From: Fusibacter_D sp033549245 | Lineage (GTDB): Bacteria; Bacillota; Clostridia; Peptostreptococcales; Acidaminobacteraceae | Reading direction: 5' to 3' | DNA: 21,835 nt | Assembly: GCA_033549245.1 (NCBI GenBank) | Contig: JAWSUW010000045.1 | Coordinates: forward strand, 1 to 21,835 | Shown here: positions 6,095 to 14,224 of the stretch, one piece after another | Numbering within the stretch: the stretch's first letter is position 1 | Layout: the number at the start of each line of letters is the position of its first letter | Position numbers and translations under genes: made by a program | Notes under the pieces: generated by a model | The model's database searches: none | Seen by the model: the letters and a program-made list of their open reading frames with translations, nothing else | Told to the model about the DNA's origin: nothing

Positions 6095-8131
6095 TTGAGA
6101 GATAATCATGATTTAAGAAAATTGTTAACAAATTATCAATTCGAGGAAGAATCCATAAAAAACAACACGTGGCGCATTGTTCTGATCTATGGCATCGTCG
6201 GATGTCTTTGGATCATATTTTCTGATATGTTGCTGTTGTATATTGTCAAAGAACCTGACTTGGTCCTCAGCCTTCAAACCATCAAAGGTTGGTTCTACGT
6301 GTTCTCCACATCGTTATTGCTCTATTTTCTTGTGAAGATAGGATACAGTGAAATATATGGTCTCACTAAGACATTATATGAGAAAAACGAAGAGTTGGTG
6401 AGTTTTTCTGAAGAGTTGATTGCAAAAGACGATGAACTCAATGAGAAAATACTCAAATTGAATGAAACGATGAAGCATTTGGAAGACCAAAAAAGATTCA
6501 AAGATGAAATTTTCAATACGACAAGTACAGTCGTCATGATTTGGAATCTAAGCGGTGAACTCATAGAGACAAATGATCGGTTTTCAGAGCTGTTCAAGTT
6601 TGAAAGTCAAGATGCAATCGGTCATAAATGGGATGAACTTTTACTTGAGGAGAAAGAGGGTCACACAAGGGAAAAAATTCTCATGAGCTTAGGTGGTGAC
6701 AACAAACTGGAAAGTTATGAGAATTATATAATAGCAAAAGATGGCAAAAGACTTTGCATGCTCTGGAACAAAAAAAGAATCCTTGATCCAAACACTGGTG
6801 TTCCTATGGTCGTATCTTTCGGTGTGGATATCACTGAAGAAAAGACCAAGGAGGCAAAAATCATTGAACTCGCTTATAAGGATAGATTGACGGGACTTGG
6901 TAACAGAGTGATGTTTGAACAGGAAGTTGAAGATAGAATTGAAAAGCAAAATGAATTTGTACTCTATTATTTGGATTTCGACAATTTCAAGAATCTGAAC
7001 GATATATACGGACATGAGCTCGGTGACCGATTTCTTAAAGAATTTGCCCATAAAATTTCCTCGGAATTTTCAGACATGGATATGTTCAGATGGTGTGGGG
7101 ATGAGTTTTTGATGGTTGGTAATCAGACCAATAATGAGGACATAAAGATTAGAATGTCAGAACTTATGGCTGTAACGGGACAAAAGTGGCATATCGACCA
7201 TATGGATTATTACCCTTCCATTAGTGTTGGCATCACAGAGTATCCAAAAGATGGTCTGAATCTTAGTGAGCTTTTGATGAATGCAGATATGGCACTTCAC
7301 AAAGCCAAAAGAAACGGTAAGGACAACTATGTGTATTATAAGACAGAATTCAGAAGTGAAGTGGAACAGATCACTCAAGTGGAGAGCCGAATTCAAAATG
7401 CTATTGAACAATCTCTATTCCGATTGCATTTTCAGCCAATCTATCAGCTGAATAACTTAGGCGTAATTGGTTTTGAAGTGTTGCTTAGATTTGATTCAGA
7501 ACTCTTTAATATGACTACAGGTGAGCTTATTGCAATTGCAGAACAAACAGGTCAAATTTCTGCCATAGACCGCTGGGTCGTGAACCGAAGTTTCGAATAT
7601 ATAAAAAGTCATATGATGCATACGGATCATATCATATCCATTAATTTATCCTCAAAGTCCTTATCATCCAATACAATTGTGGAATATATCAAAGCACTGC
7701 TTTTGGAGACTGGCATCAATCCTGGACGTATTGAGATAGAACTGACAGAATACTCATTGATCAACTACTTCAAGAATACACTTTTGATCATCAATTCATT
7801 GAAAGATTTGGGCATCAAAATTTCACTGGATGACTTTGGAACTCAGTATTCTTCACTTAATTATCTGAGCAAGATACCGTTTGACACTCTTAAAATCGAC
7901 AAATCATATATTGATCAAATCGTGAACAATACTTCAGAGAGAATCATCGTAGAGGAAATCATCAATCTCTCAAATAAACTAGGTGTTCAAACAATCGCTG
8001 AAGGTGTTGAAAGTAAGGAGCAACTTAGTTTGTTGACAAGAATGGGGTGTTGTTACGCACAAGGTTATCATTTGGATCGACCGATGGCAGTGGAGCACTT
8101 AACGCCTTATGGCGTTGTGCAACGTTCTTAA
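6095..8131 (+). CDS. membrane PAS-GGDEF-EAL protein, probable c-di-GMP phosphodiesterase
   Basis: This 678-residue protein starts at TTG, with AGAGGTG at 6081-6087. Two N-terminal membrane segments (about 28-50 and 64-81), joined by a short loop ending in LQTIKGWFYV, form a two-helix module common in clostridial sensors. A coiled coil (about 85-145), a PAS domain (about 148-252), a GGDEF domain (about 262-425) and an EAL domain (about 435-665) follow. The GGDEF signature is RWCGDEF (first Gly replaced by Cys) and the RxxD inhibitory site is absent, so cyclase activity is uncertain. The EAL domain keeps the residues needed for c-di-GMP hydrolysis: Glu in GFEVLLRF, Asn in SINLSS, Glu in EIELTE, the Asp pair in LDDFGT, Lys in LKIDKS, Glu in AEGVE, and Gln in AQGYHL. 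Net phosphodiesterase activity, perhaps tuned by GTP at the GGDEF domain, is the likeliest role. Confidence 0.9.
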   Translation: MRDNHDLRKLLTNYQFEEESIKNNTWRIVLIYGIVGCLWIIFSDMLLLYIVKEPDLVLSLQTIKGWFYVFSTSLLLYFLVKIGYSEIYGLTKTLYEKNEELVSFSEELIAKDDELNEKILKLNETMKHLEDQKRFKDEIFNTTSTVVMIWNLSGELIETNDRFSELFKFESQDAIGHKWDELLLEEKEGHTREKILMSLGGDNKLESYENYIIAKDGKRLCMLWNKKRILDPNTGVPMVVSFGVDITEEKTKEAKIIELAYKDRLTGLGNRVMFEQEVEDRIEKQNEFVLYYLDFDNFKNLNDIYGHELGDRFLKEFAHKISSEFSDMDMFRWCGDEFLMVGNQTNNEDIKIRMSELMAVTGQKWHIDHMDYYPSISVGITEYPKDGLNLSELLMNADMALHKAKRNGKDNYVYYKTEFRSEVEQITQVESRIQNAIEQSLFRLHFQPIYQLNNLGVIGFEVLLRFDSELFNMTTGELIAIAEQTGQISAIDRWVVNRSFEYIKSHMMHTDHIISINLSSKSLSSNTIVEYIKALLLETGINPGRIEIELTEYSLINYFKNTLLIINSLKDLGIKISLDDFGTQYSSLNYLSKIPFDTLKIDKSYIDQIVNNTSERIIVEEIINLSNKLGVQTIAEGVESKEQLSLLTRMGCCYAQGYHLDRPMAVEHLTPYGVVQRS

Positions 8132-8153
8132 ATAATGAATTGGAGATTTGATT

Positions 8154-10484
8154 ATGAAACTGATCCAAAAAGTTGCATGTTTATTTGTGGTGCTTTCTAT
8201 TTTCACCGGGATTTCCCATGGTCAAATCATCGAACCGGATTTTTATAGCATGTTTGATGGCCATGGGTCTTCGATGATGTTGATAGATACTGAAACGGGT
8301 GAGATTAGATACGCCAATGCCGCCGCGGCAAATTTTTATGGATACTCCATTGAGGTGCTCACAAATATGAACATCTCAGAAATCAACACCTTATCTGTAG
8401 ATGAGATCAATGATGAAATCAGCGCTGCTTCTAAGGAGGAACGCAATTTTTTCGTTTTTGAACACAGACTTAGTAATGGAGATATCAGAAATGTGGAGGT
8501 CTATTCATATCCCTATGTGTACGGTGATCAAAAGCTATTGTTTTCCATTATTCATGACATCACTGAAGAGATAAGACTCGAGACAATCAATAAAAGAATG
8601 AATGCGCTACTTTTATTGATTTCAACTCTGTTCATAGCAATTGTCATTCTAAAGAACAATAAACTCAAAAAAACCAAAGATGAGCTGTTCAATTACAGTG
8701 AGTTAAGAAGAAATTTCATCGATGCCGATGATCGATTGGTTTATTTGAAGGATGAAAATTTGAATTATGTTTTTATCAATAAAGCAATGGAAAGTTTCTA
8801 CAAAATGCAGTCATCGGAAATCGTTGGAAAAGATGATTATGCTTTGACGACCAAGGAGTTCGCCGAACTTAGGCGTGCTACGGATTATAAAGTGCTTGAA
8901 ACCATGAGTAACGAGATCTCTCAAGTGGAATGGGATGGTCGTATTTATAGAACCAACAAATTTCCAATAGAACTCTTAAATGGAAAGGTTGGTGTTGGAG
9001 CCTATATTGAGGATATCACCGAGCATATCCATAGCAAAAGGAAGGAGTCCTTTGCGAAGGCATTGATTCAAGACAGTAAAGATCAGCTTCATTTGATTCT
9101 GGATTCAACGGTTGAAGCAATCTATGGTATGGATATTCAAGGCAAATGTACATTCATCAACAAGAGCGGTATTAAACTATTGGGGTATGAGCACCAAGAG
9201 GAGATTTTAGGCAAGGACATCCACTCACTTATTCATCATACATATCATGATGGACGCACTATGCCATTTGAAGAATGCAAAATATATCTGGCGCTGAAGG
9301 ACAAAAGGGGAACACATGTAGATGACGAAGTGTTTTGGAGAAAAGATGGATCGTCCTTCAATGTAGAATACTATTCGCATCCACAGCATAAAGCCAGTGA
9401 AATTGTCGGCGCAGTGGTCACGTTCATGGATAATACCGAGCGGAAGCACAATTCAGAAAAAATAAATTACTTGAGTTATCACGACTCATTGACAGGGTTA
9501 TATAACAGAAGATATTTTGAAGATGTCATGAAAGAGATGGATGTCGACAAGAATTATCCGATTACGATTATTTTTGGTGACGTCAATGGTCTGAAACTCA
9601 CCAATGATATTTATGGACATGCCGCAGGAGATGCACTGCTCATCAAGATGAGTGATGCACTCAATAAAATATGTAGAGATGAGGACGTGATCGCCAGGGT
9701 TGGTGGTGATGAGTTCGCTATTCTCCTTCACAATACAGGTGAATATGAAGCGGGGCGAATCGTTGATAGAATCAAGGAGGAGCTCTCAAAAGAAAAAGTC
9801 AATGCAATCCAGTGTAGCATCTCGCTTGGATATGATGTGAAACATAATGCAGGCCAAAGTATTGAAAGATCAATGGAAGCCGCAGAGAAGGCCATGTATA
9901 GAGACAAGACCAGCAATAAGAAAAATGTCAATTCCAATATGATTCATACTATAATTGAAACACTTCATGACAAATCGCCAAGAGAGAAGGCTCATTATAA
10001 TACAGTCAGCCTGATTTGCGAAAGAATAGGAGTTGAACTTGGATTGCAGGAAACTGAAGTCAAGAAACTCAAAGAGGCAGGTTTGTTGCATGATATCGGC
10101 AAGATTATTTTTGTTGATACACTGTTGGATGAAGATCACACCCCATCTGACGAGGAAAAACATGAACTTGAGAAGCACCCTGCCATCAGTTATAGAATCC
10201 TAAATCTATTTGAAGAAACGATGGAGTTGGCTGAAATTGTATTCAATCATCATGAATATATGGATGGAACCGGTTATCCAAAAGGAATATCAGGTGAAAA
10301 AATTCCGTATTTGTCTCGTATTCTGACGGTTGCTGAGGATTTTGACGCCATGACCAATAGTTTTGATGAGTCTCCAATCTCCAAAAATGAAGCTATTGCC
10401 AAAATCAAGTTGGATTCCGGGAAGAAGTATGACAGGAGTGTTGTTGATGCATTATTACAATGTTATGAATCAGAACATTCTTAA
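8154..10484 (+). CDS. PAS-TM-PAS-PAS-GGDEF-HD-GYP bifunctional c-di-GMP protein
   Basis: I start the gene at ATG 8154, eight bases after TGGAG; a TTG at 8148 is in frame but too close to that site. Residues 1-24 look like a signal sequence, followed by a PAS domain (about 28-142) and a membrane segment (about 150-167), so the first PAS is predicted to face outside. Two cytoplasmic PAS domains follow (about 180-290 and 305-430). The GGDEF domain is intact, with ARVGGDEF at about 514-521 and an RDED inhibitory site five residues before it. A HD-GYP domain completes the protein, with HDIGK (about 645) and HHEYMDGTGYP (about 699-709). It therefore carries both cyclase and phosphodiesterase signatures. 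It follows the GGDEF-EAL gene by 22 bases and is probably the last gene of that operon. Confidence 0.92.
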   Translation: MKLIQKVACLFVVLSIFTGISHGQIIEPDFYSMFDGHGSSMMLIDTETGEIRYANAAAANFYGYSIEVLTNMNISEINTLSVDEINDEISAASKEERNFFVFEHRLSNGDIRNVEVYSYPYVYGDQKLLFSIIHDITEEIRLETINKRMNALLLLISTLFIAIVILKNNKLKKTKDELFNYSELRRNFIDADDRLVYLKDENLNYVFINKAMESFYKMQSSEIVGKDDYALTTKEFAELRRATDYKVLETMSNEISQVEWDGRIYRTNKFPIELLNGKVGVGAYIEDITEHIHSKRKESFAKALIQDSKDQLHLILDSTVEAIYGMDIQGKCTFINKSGIKLLGYEHQEEILGKDIHSLIHHTYHDGRTMPFEECKIYLALKDKRGTHVDDEVFWRKDGSSFNVEYYSHPQHKASEIVGAVVTFMDNTERKHNSEKINYLSYHDSLTGLYNRRYFEDVMKEMDVDKNYPITIIFGDVNGLKLTNDIYGHAAGDALLIKMSDALNKICRDEDVIARVGGDEFAILLHNTGEYEAGRIVDRIKEELSKEKVNAIQCSISLGYDVKHNAGQSIERSMEAAEKAMYRDKTSNKKNVNSNMIHTIIETLHDKSPREKAHYNTVSLICERIGVELGLQETEVKKLKEAGLLHDIGKIIFVDTLLDEDHTPSDEEKHELEKHPAISYRILNLFEETMELAEIVFNHHEYMDGTGYPKGISGEKIPYLSRILTVAEDFDAMTNSFDESPISKNEAIAKIKLDSGKKYDRSVVDALLQCYESEHS

Positions 10485-10544
10485 TAATGGTGGCATATTA
10501 CTGTGATTTGTCGTATATTATGTCTATGATACGGAGGATTTAAA

Positions 10545-11708
10545 ATGAAATATAGAGTCAATCCCAAAAATGGTGATAAACTTTCTATCTTGGGGTTTGG
10601 GTGTATGCGATTTTCTAAAGATGAAAATGAAGTGGAAAGACAGATCATCTATGCCATTGAAAACGGCGTCAATTATTTTGACACCGCATATATGTATCCA
10701 AACAGTGAAGTGATTTTAGGAAGAGTACTTGCAAAAGGGTATCGGGACAAAGTTAAAATTGCTACAAAATTGCCTCCGTTTATGGTCAAGAAATATGAAG
10801 ATCTGGACAAGATATTTTATGAGGAGTTGAGAAGACTTCAGACCGACCGAATCGATTATTATTTTATGCATATGCTTACAGATGTGAAAATATGGAATCG
10901 TTTGGTAGGGCTTGGGATTGTCGAGTGGATTGAAGAAAAAAAGCAAAAAGGTGAGATCATAAATATAGGTTTTTCCTATCATGGTGGCAGAGAAGAGTTT
11001 AAAAGACTGGTGGATAGTTATGATTGGGAATTCTGCATGATTCAGTACAATTACCTCGATGAGAACAATCAAGCAGGTAGGAGTGGACTTGAGTATGCTC
11101 ATAGCAAAGGACTGCCTGTGATGATCATGGAGCCTCTCAGAGGGGGAAAGCTTGTCACGAATCTGCCAAAGGAAGTATTCAAGATTTGGGACAATGCCTA
11201 TATCAAAAGGTCACCCGCCGAATGGGCGTTCAGGTGGATTTGGAATCATCCGGAAGTTACTGTTGTCTTATCGGGTATGAATTCACAGGAAATGGTGGAA
11301 GAAAATATAAGAGTCGCAGATTCGTCGGAAGCCAACGCATTTACCGATACTGATTTCAAATTGTTTTCTGACGTCAAGTCTATATTGGATGAAAAGATTA
11401 AAGTCCCTTGTACGGGTTGCAATTACTGCATGCCATGTCCTTTTGGTGTGGACATACCCACATGCTTTTCAACTTATAATGATAGGGAAATAGAAGGCAA
11501 GTTTTCAGCAATAGGAAAGTATATCATGCAAACCAGTCTTAAGTCTGAAGCTAGCAATGCATCACTTTGTACTCAATGTGGAGCTTGTGAGGTGCATTGT
11601 CCCCAAAAAATTGCCATTAGGGAAGAACTGAGGAATGTGACAAACAAAATGGAAGGAATCTATTACAAACCAGCCAGGTTCCTAATTAAAAAGTTCATGA
11701 AATTGTAA
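10545..11708 (+). CDS. aldo/keto reductase with C-terminal two [4Fe-4S] ferredoxin domain
   Basis: This 387-residue protein has an N-terminal TIM-barrel aldo/keto reductase domain (about 1-275) with the catalytic tetrad visible as Asp46 and Tyr51 in FDTAYMYPNSE, Lys75 in IATKLP and His109 in YFMHML. A ferredoxin-like tail carries two cysteine clusters: CTGCNYCMPCPFGVDIP (from about 288) and CTQCGACEVHCPQKI (from about 341). The arrangement is typical of the aldo/keto reductase 4Fe-4S family found in strict anaerobes. The physiological substrate and electron carrier are unknown. The start has a good ribosome site, ACGGAGG. It is separated by 60 bases from the upstream HD-GYP gene, where I see no convincing terminator, and by 29 bases from the downstream pentapeptide gene. 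Confidence 0.93.
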   Translation: MKYRVNPKNGDKLSILGFGCMRFSKDENEVERQIIYAIENGVNYFDTAYMYPNSEVILGRVLAKGYRDKVKIATKLPPFMVKKYEDLDKIFYEELRRLQTDRIDYYFMHMLTDVKIWNRLVGLGIVEWIEEKKQKGEIINIGFSYHGGREEFKRLVDSYDWEFCMIQYNYLDENNQAGRSGLEYAHSKGLPVMIMEPLRGGKLVTNLPKEVFKIWDNAYIKRSPAEWAFRWIWNHPEVTVVLSGMNSQEMVEENIRVADSSEANAFTDTDFKLFSDVKSILDEKIKVPCTGCNYCMPCPFGVDIPTCFSTYNDREIEGKFSAIGKYIMQTSLKSEASNASLCTQCGACEVHCPQKIAIREELRNVTNKMEGIYYKPARFLIKKFMKL

Positions 11709-11737
11709 TGACAAGTTATTCATATGGAGGAAATCTG

Positions 11738-12349
11738 ATGTTCAATTATAACAATGCAGATAAAAAAAATAAAAGTTTCATGTATCAAAATCTTCAAAAA
11801 AGCAAGAGTTACAACACTGACTTTTCAAATTCCAATTTTGATTATGTTTGCCTTAGAGGAGCTCATCTCAAATCATGTAATTTTGATGGATGTACTTTCA
11901 GAGGCGCTGAGTTCACGGGAACAAATTTGAAAGACAGCACGTTCAGGAATGCCATATTCGAAAATACCGTCTTTGAGGGTGCCAAACTTGAAGGGGTTGA
12001 CTTTAGAGGGGCTCAGTTCAAGAATTCTTTCTTTGTTGACACTCGGATAGATCATGTGAAATATTTGGAACCCGAACAAACGGGAATAAGAATCTTCAGC
12101 GAAATGCCTGAAATTGAAATGAGCGAGATACTTCGTTCAGCTATAGAGAAGTTGATGCAAAATGTTTTTGTTAAAAAATCAAGAGTGCTCGATACTAAAG
12201 ACAAAACGATGAATACCATAAGTGTCATGATTCTCATAGAAAAATTTGGAGAAGAGAAACTGATCAAATCACTTGAACAGGTGGAGGATCATTTGGATAG
12301 AGATTTTTATACTCTCAGTTATATCATAAAAATTATAGATAAGATTTAA
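11738..12349 (+). CDS. pentapeptide-repeat protein
   Basis: This 203-residue protein starts at ATG 11738, seven bases after GGAGG (11726-11730). An in-frame ATG at 11708 overlaps the previous stop and lacks a ribosome site. Residues about 28-101 contain consecutive A/C/S-x-F/L-x-x pentads (DFSNSNFDYVCLRGAHLKSC and onward), which fold as a right-handed quadrilateral beta-helix. The C-terminal half (about 115-203) is helical and unlike known domains to my eye. Some pentapeptide proteins bind DNA gyrase and confer quinolone tolerance, but nothing here specifically points to that. The gene probably shares a transcript with the aldo/keto reductase, ending at the terminator that follows immediately. 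Confidence 0.85.
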   Translation: MFNYNNADKKNKSFMYQNLQKSKSYNTDFSNSNFDYVCLRGAHLKSCNFDGCTFRGAEFTGTNLKDSTFRNAIFENTVFEGAKLEGVDFRGAQFKNSFFVDTRIDHVKYLEPEQTGIRIFSEMPEIEMSEILRSAIEKLMQNVFVKKSRVLDTKDKTMNTISVMILIEKFGEEKLIKSLEQVEDHLDRDFYTLSYIIKIIDKI

Positions 12350-12350
12350 A

Positions 12351-12389
12351 CAAAAGCTCGATGAGAAATGTTCATCGGGCTTTTGTTTT
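12351..12389 (+). terminator. intrinsic terminator after the pentapeptide-repeat gene
   Basis: CAAAAGCTCGATGA (12351-12364) pairs with TCATCGGGCTTTTG (12372-12385) through 14 positions with one T-G wobble and a seven-base loop, and TTTT follows. It closes the aldo/keto reductase-pentapeptide transcript. Confidence 0.85.
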
Positions 12390-12420
12390 GGGTAACAATG
12401 GGGATAGAAGGATGTGACTC

Positions 12421-14016
12421 TTGATGCATGATGAAAAGACAAAATCGAGTATAGTGGATCGCTATAAAGTTTTTTTGCTTACACTGACCCTTGTGATGGC
12501 AGTTGCCTTTGCATTTATTTACATCATCGAACTGGAAGTTAGAAGCTCAAAATTTGAAACGATTGAAATCAACGAAAAAAGGGTGGTCAGTCTCGAAAAC
12601 GATTACATAGGTAATGAATTTAGAATGGTCTTATCCGATCTCAATTACATAGACAGCATTTTTGATGATGGATTGACAGCATCTCATTCGTTTGAAGAAA
12701 TAAAAAATGAATGGATGCATTTTTCGAGTGAACGATTCATCTATGACAAAATAAGATTTATTGATGCGGATGGTGATGAACGAATCAGTATCATGCGTTC
12801 AAATGATGAGGCTTATATTGTTTCTGATGAGGAACTGGAAAATAAAATGAACCGATATTATTTTCAGGATATCATGAAAATTGACAAAGAAGGTATTTAT
12901 GTGTCACCACTTGATCTCGATATGAGTGAAGGAAAAATCGTAGAACCGTACAAACCATTGATCCGGTTTGCAAAACAACATTATGACAATTATGGAAACT
13001 CAAGAGGAATTCTGATTCTTGATTATCGTGCGAGAGATTTGCTTGATGCCTTTAAAAAAATAACTTACAACAGCAACGGTGTAATGGCACTTTTGAATTC
13101 CGGAGGGTATTGGTTATCGGCTGAAGACATTGAACTAGAATGGCTGTTCATGTTGGAAAACCAAAGTGATATAACTTTTGGAAACAGGTACCCGGTGGAA
13201 TGGAATGCCATATTAAAGGGAAAGACACAATTTTTATCTGTGAATGGATTATTTACATCCGAAATTGTTAATTTCGAGACAATGATTGATTCCAGCCGCG
13301 GTGATAACATTTTGTTTGGAGATGGGCATTGGTATATAGTTTCCATTGTACCTAGAGATGGAGAATATGCATCGTTGTTTGTGGACATCCAATCGGATTT
13401 TATCTTGAATTTATTGAAGGATGATATCGTATACTTCGTTCTCATCATAATCATTTCAGTACTCGTCGCTTTTTTGTTCGATAGAGATCGTAGCACTTAT
13501 TCCAAAATCAAGTACTATTCCGAATACGATGCTTTGACCAAAGTATATAATAGAAGAGCGGGAATCACGAGACTCAATGAGATGTTCCCAATCAACGATA
13601 GGCGTCATTTTTTGGTGAGCATATGTTTTGTGGATGTCAACGGACTTAAAATGGTGAATGATCTACTGGGGCATAAGCTTGGAGATGAACTTATAGTTAC
13701 TGTTGTGGAGGTCATAAAAAAAATGATCAGGGATAATGATTTCATCATCAGAATGGGAGGCGATGAGTTCTTGATTGTGTTTGATGAACTGGATAATGCA
13801 GGAGCAGAAAATGTATGGGAAAGAATTGTTGAAGCCTATGAAAATATCAATAATGTCGAGTTCAGACCATATATCATCAGTGTCAGTCATGGGGTGGTCT
13901 GTCACGATAATAAGGAAAGAACAAAAGTGGATGAGCTGATTATGCAGGCTGATGAAAAAATGTACGAGGAAAAGAGTATCCTGAAATCCAATCTGGATGT
14001 GATCAGAAAGAGCTGA
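12421..14016 (+). CDS. membrane diguanylate cyclase with extracellular Cache-like sensor
   Basis: The 531-residue product has a membrane segment at about 16-37, an extracellular region of roughly 300 residues that looks like a double-Cache ligand-binding domain (for example YYFQDIMKIDKEGIYVSPLD and RGILILDYRARDLLD), a second membrane segment at about 336-357, and a cytoplasmic GGDEF domain. The cyclase signature is intact (RMGGDEFLIVF, about 444-454), preceded at the standard distance by the RDND inhibitory site for product feedback. It should make c-di-GMP from two GTP in response to an unknown extracellular small molecule. Start choice: TTG 12421 is nine bases from AGAAGGA, and ATG 12424 is the alternative. 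The gene stands alone between a terminator and a long leader. Confidence 0.92.
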   Translation: MMHDEKTKSSIVDRYKVFLLTLTLVMAVAFAFIYIIELEVRSSKFETIEINEKRVVSLENDYIGNEFRMVLSDLNYIDSIFDDGLTASHSFEEIKNEWMHFSSERFIYDKIRFIDADGDERISIMRSNDEAYIVSDEELENKMNRYYFQDIMKIDKEGIYVSPLDLDMSEGKIVEPYKPLIRFAKQHYDNYGNSRGILILDYRARDLLDAFKKITYNSNGVMALLNSGGYWLSAEDIELEWLFMLENQSDITFGNRYPVEWNAILKGKTQFLSVNGLFTSEIVNFETMIDSSRGDNILFGDGHWYIVSIVPRDGEYASLFVDIQSDFILNLLKDDIVYFVLIIIISVLVAFLFDRDRSTYSKIKYYSEYDALTKVYNRRAGITRLNEMFPINDRRHFLVSICFVDVNGLKMVNDLLGHKLGDELIVTVVEVIKKMIRDNDFIIRMGGDEFLIVFDELDNAGAENVWERIVEAYENINNVEFRPYIISVSHGVVCHDNKERTKVDELIMQADEKMYEEKSILKSNLDVIRKS

Positions 14017-14224
14017 GAGTTGAATATCTTTTTTTGATTAGATTTTTATATGTTTATTTCCATTGATATAATGGTATTAAAATAAATGGGCGTCAAAACC
14101 TGAAAAAACTGAATATTTTGAATATATGTAGAGTTTTTACATATCTATCAAGATATTCAAGTGATATTCTATTATTGTGTGAATATCAATAACCAAGCAA
14201 AAGTTAAAAGGAGGAAAGTTGTTT
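14017..14224 (+). promoter_or_regulatory. promoter and long leader of the LysM-nucleotidase gene
   Basis: The 208-base gap contains an extended -10 element TGATATAAT (14064-14072) with a weak T-rich -35 (about 14044-14049), predicting an RNA start near 14079 and a leader of about 145 bases. The leader holds ATATGTA (14124-14130) paired with TACATAT (14138-14144), TTGAATAT matched by ATATTCAA further out, and GATATTC (14163-14169) matched by GAATATC (14181-14187). No known riboswitch class is recognisable. A ribosome site AAGGAGG lies at 14208-14214. Confidence 0.5.

Noticed and set aside
8101..8116. AACGCC-TTAT-GGCGTT hairpin at the end of the GGDEF-EAL gene
   Set aside because: The stem is only 6 bp, is within coding sequence and has no T-run after it, so I do not call it a terminator.
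10485..10544. Promoter for the aldo/keto reductase (TATATTATG and TATGAT)
   Set aside because: AT-rich -10-like words occur but neither has a convincing -35 at the right distance.
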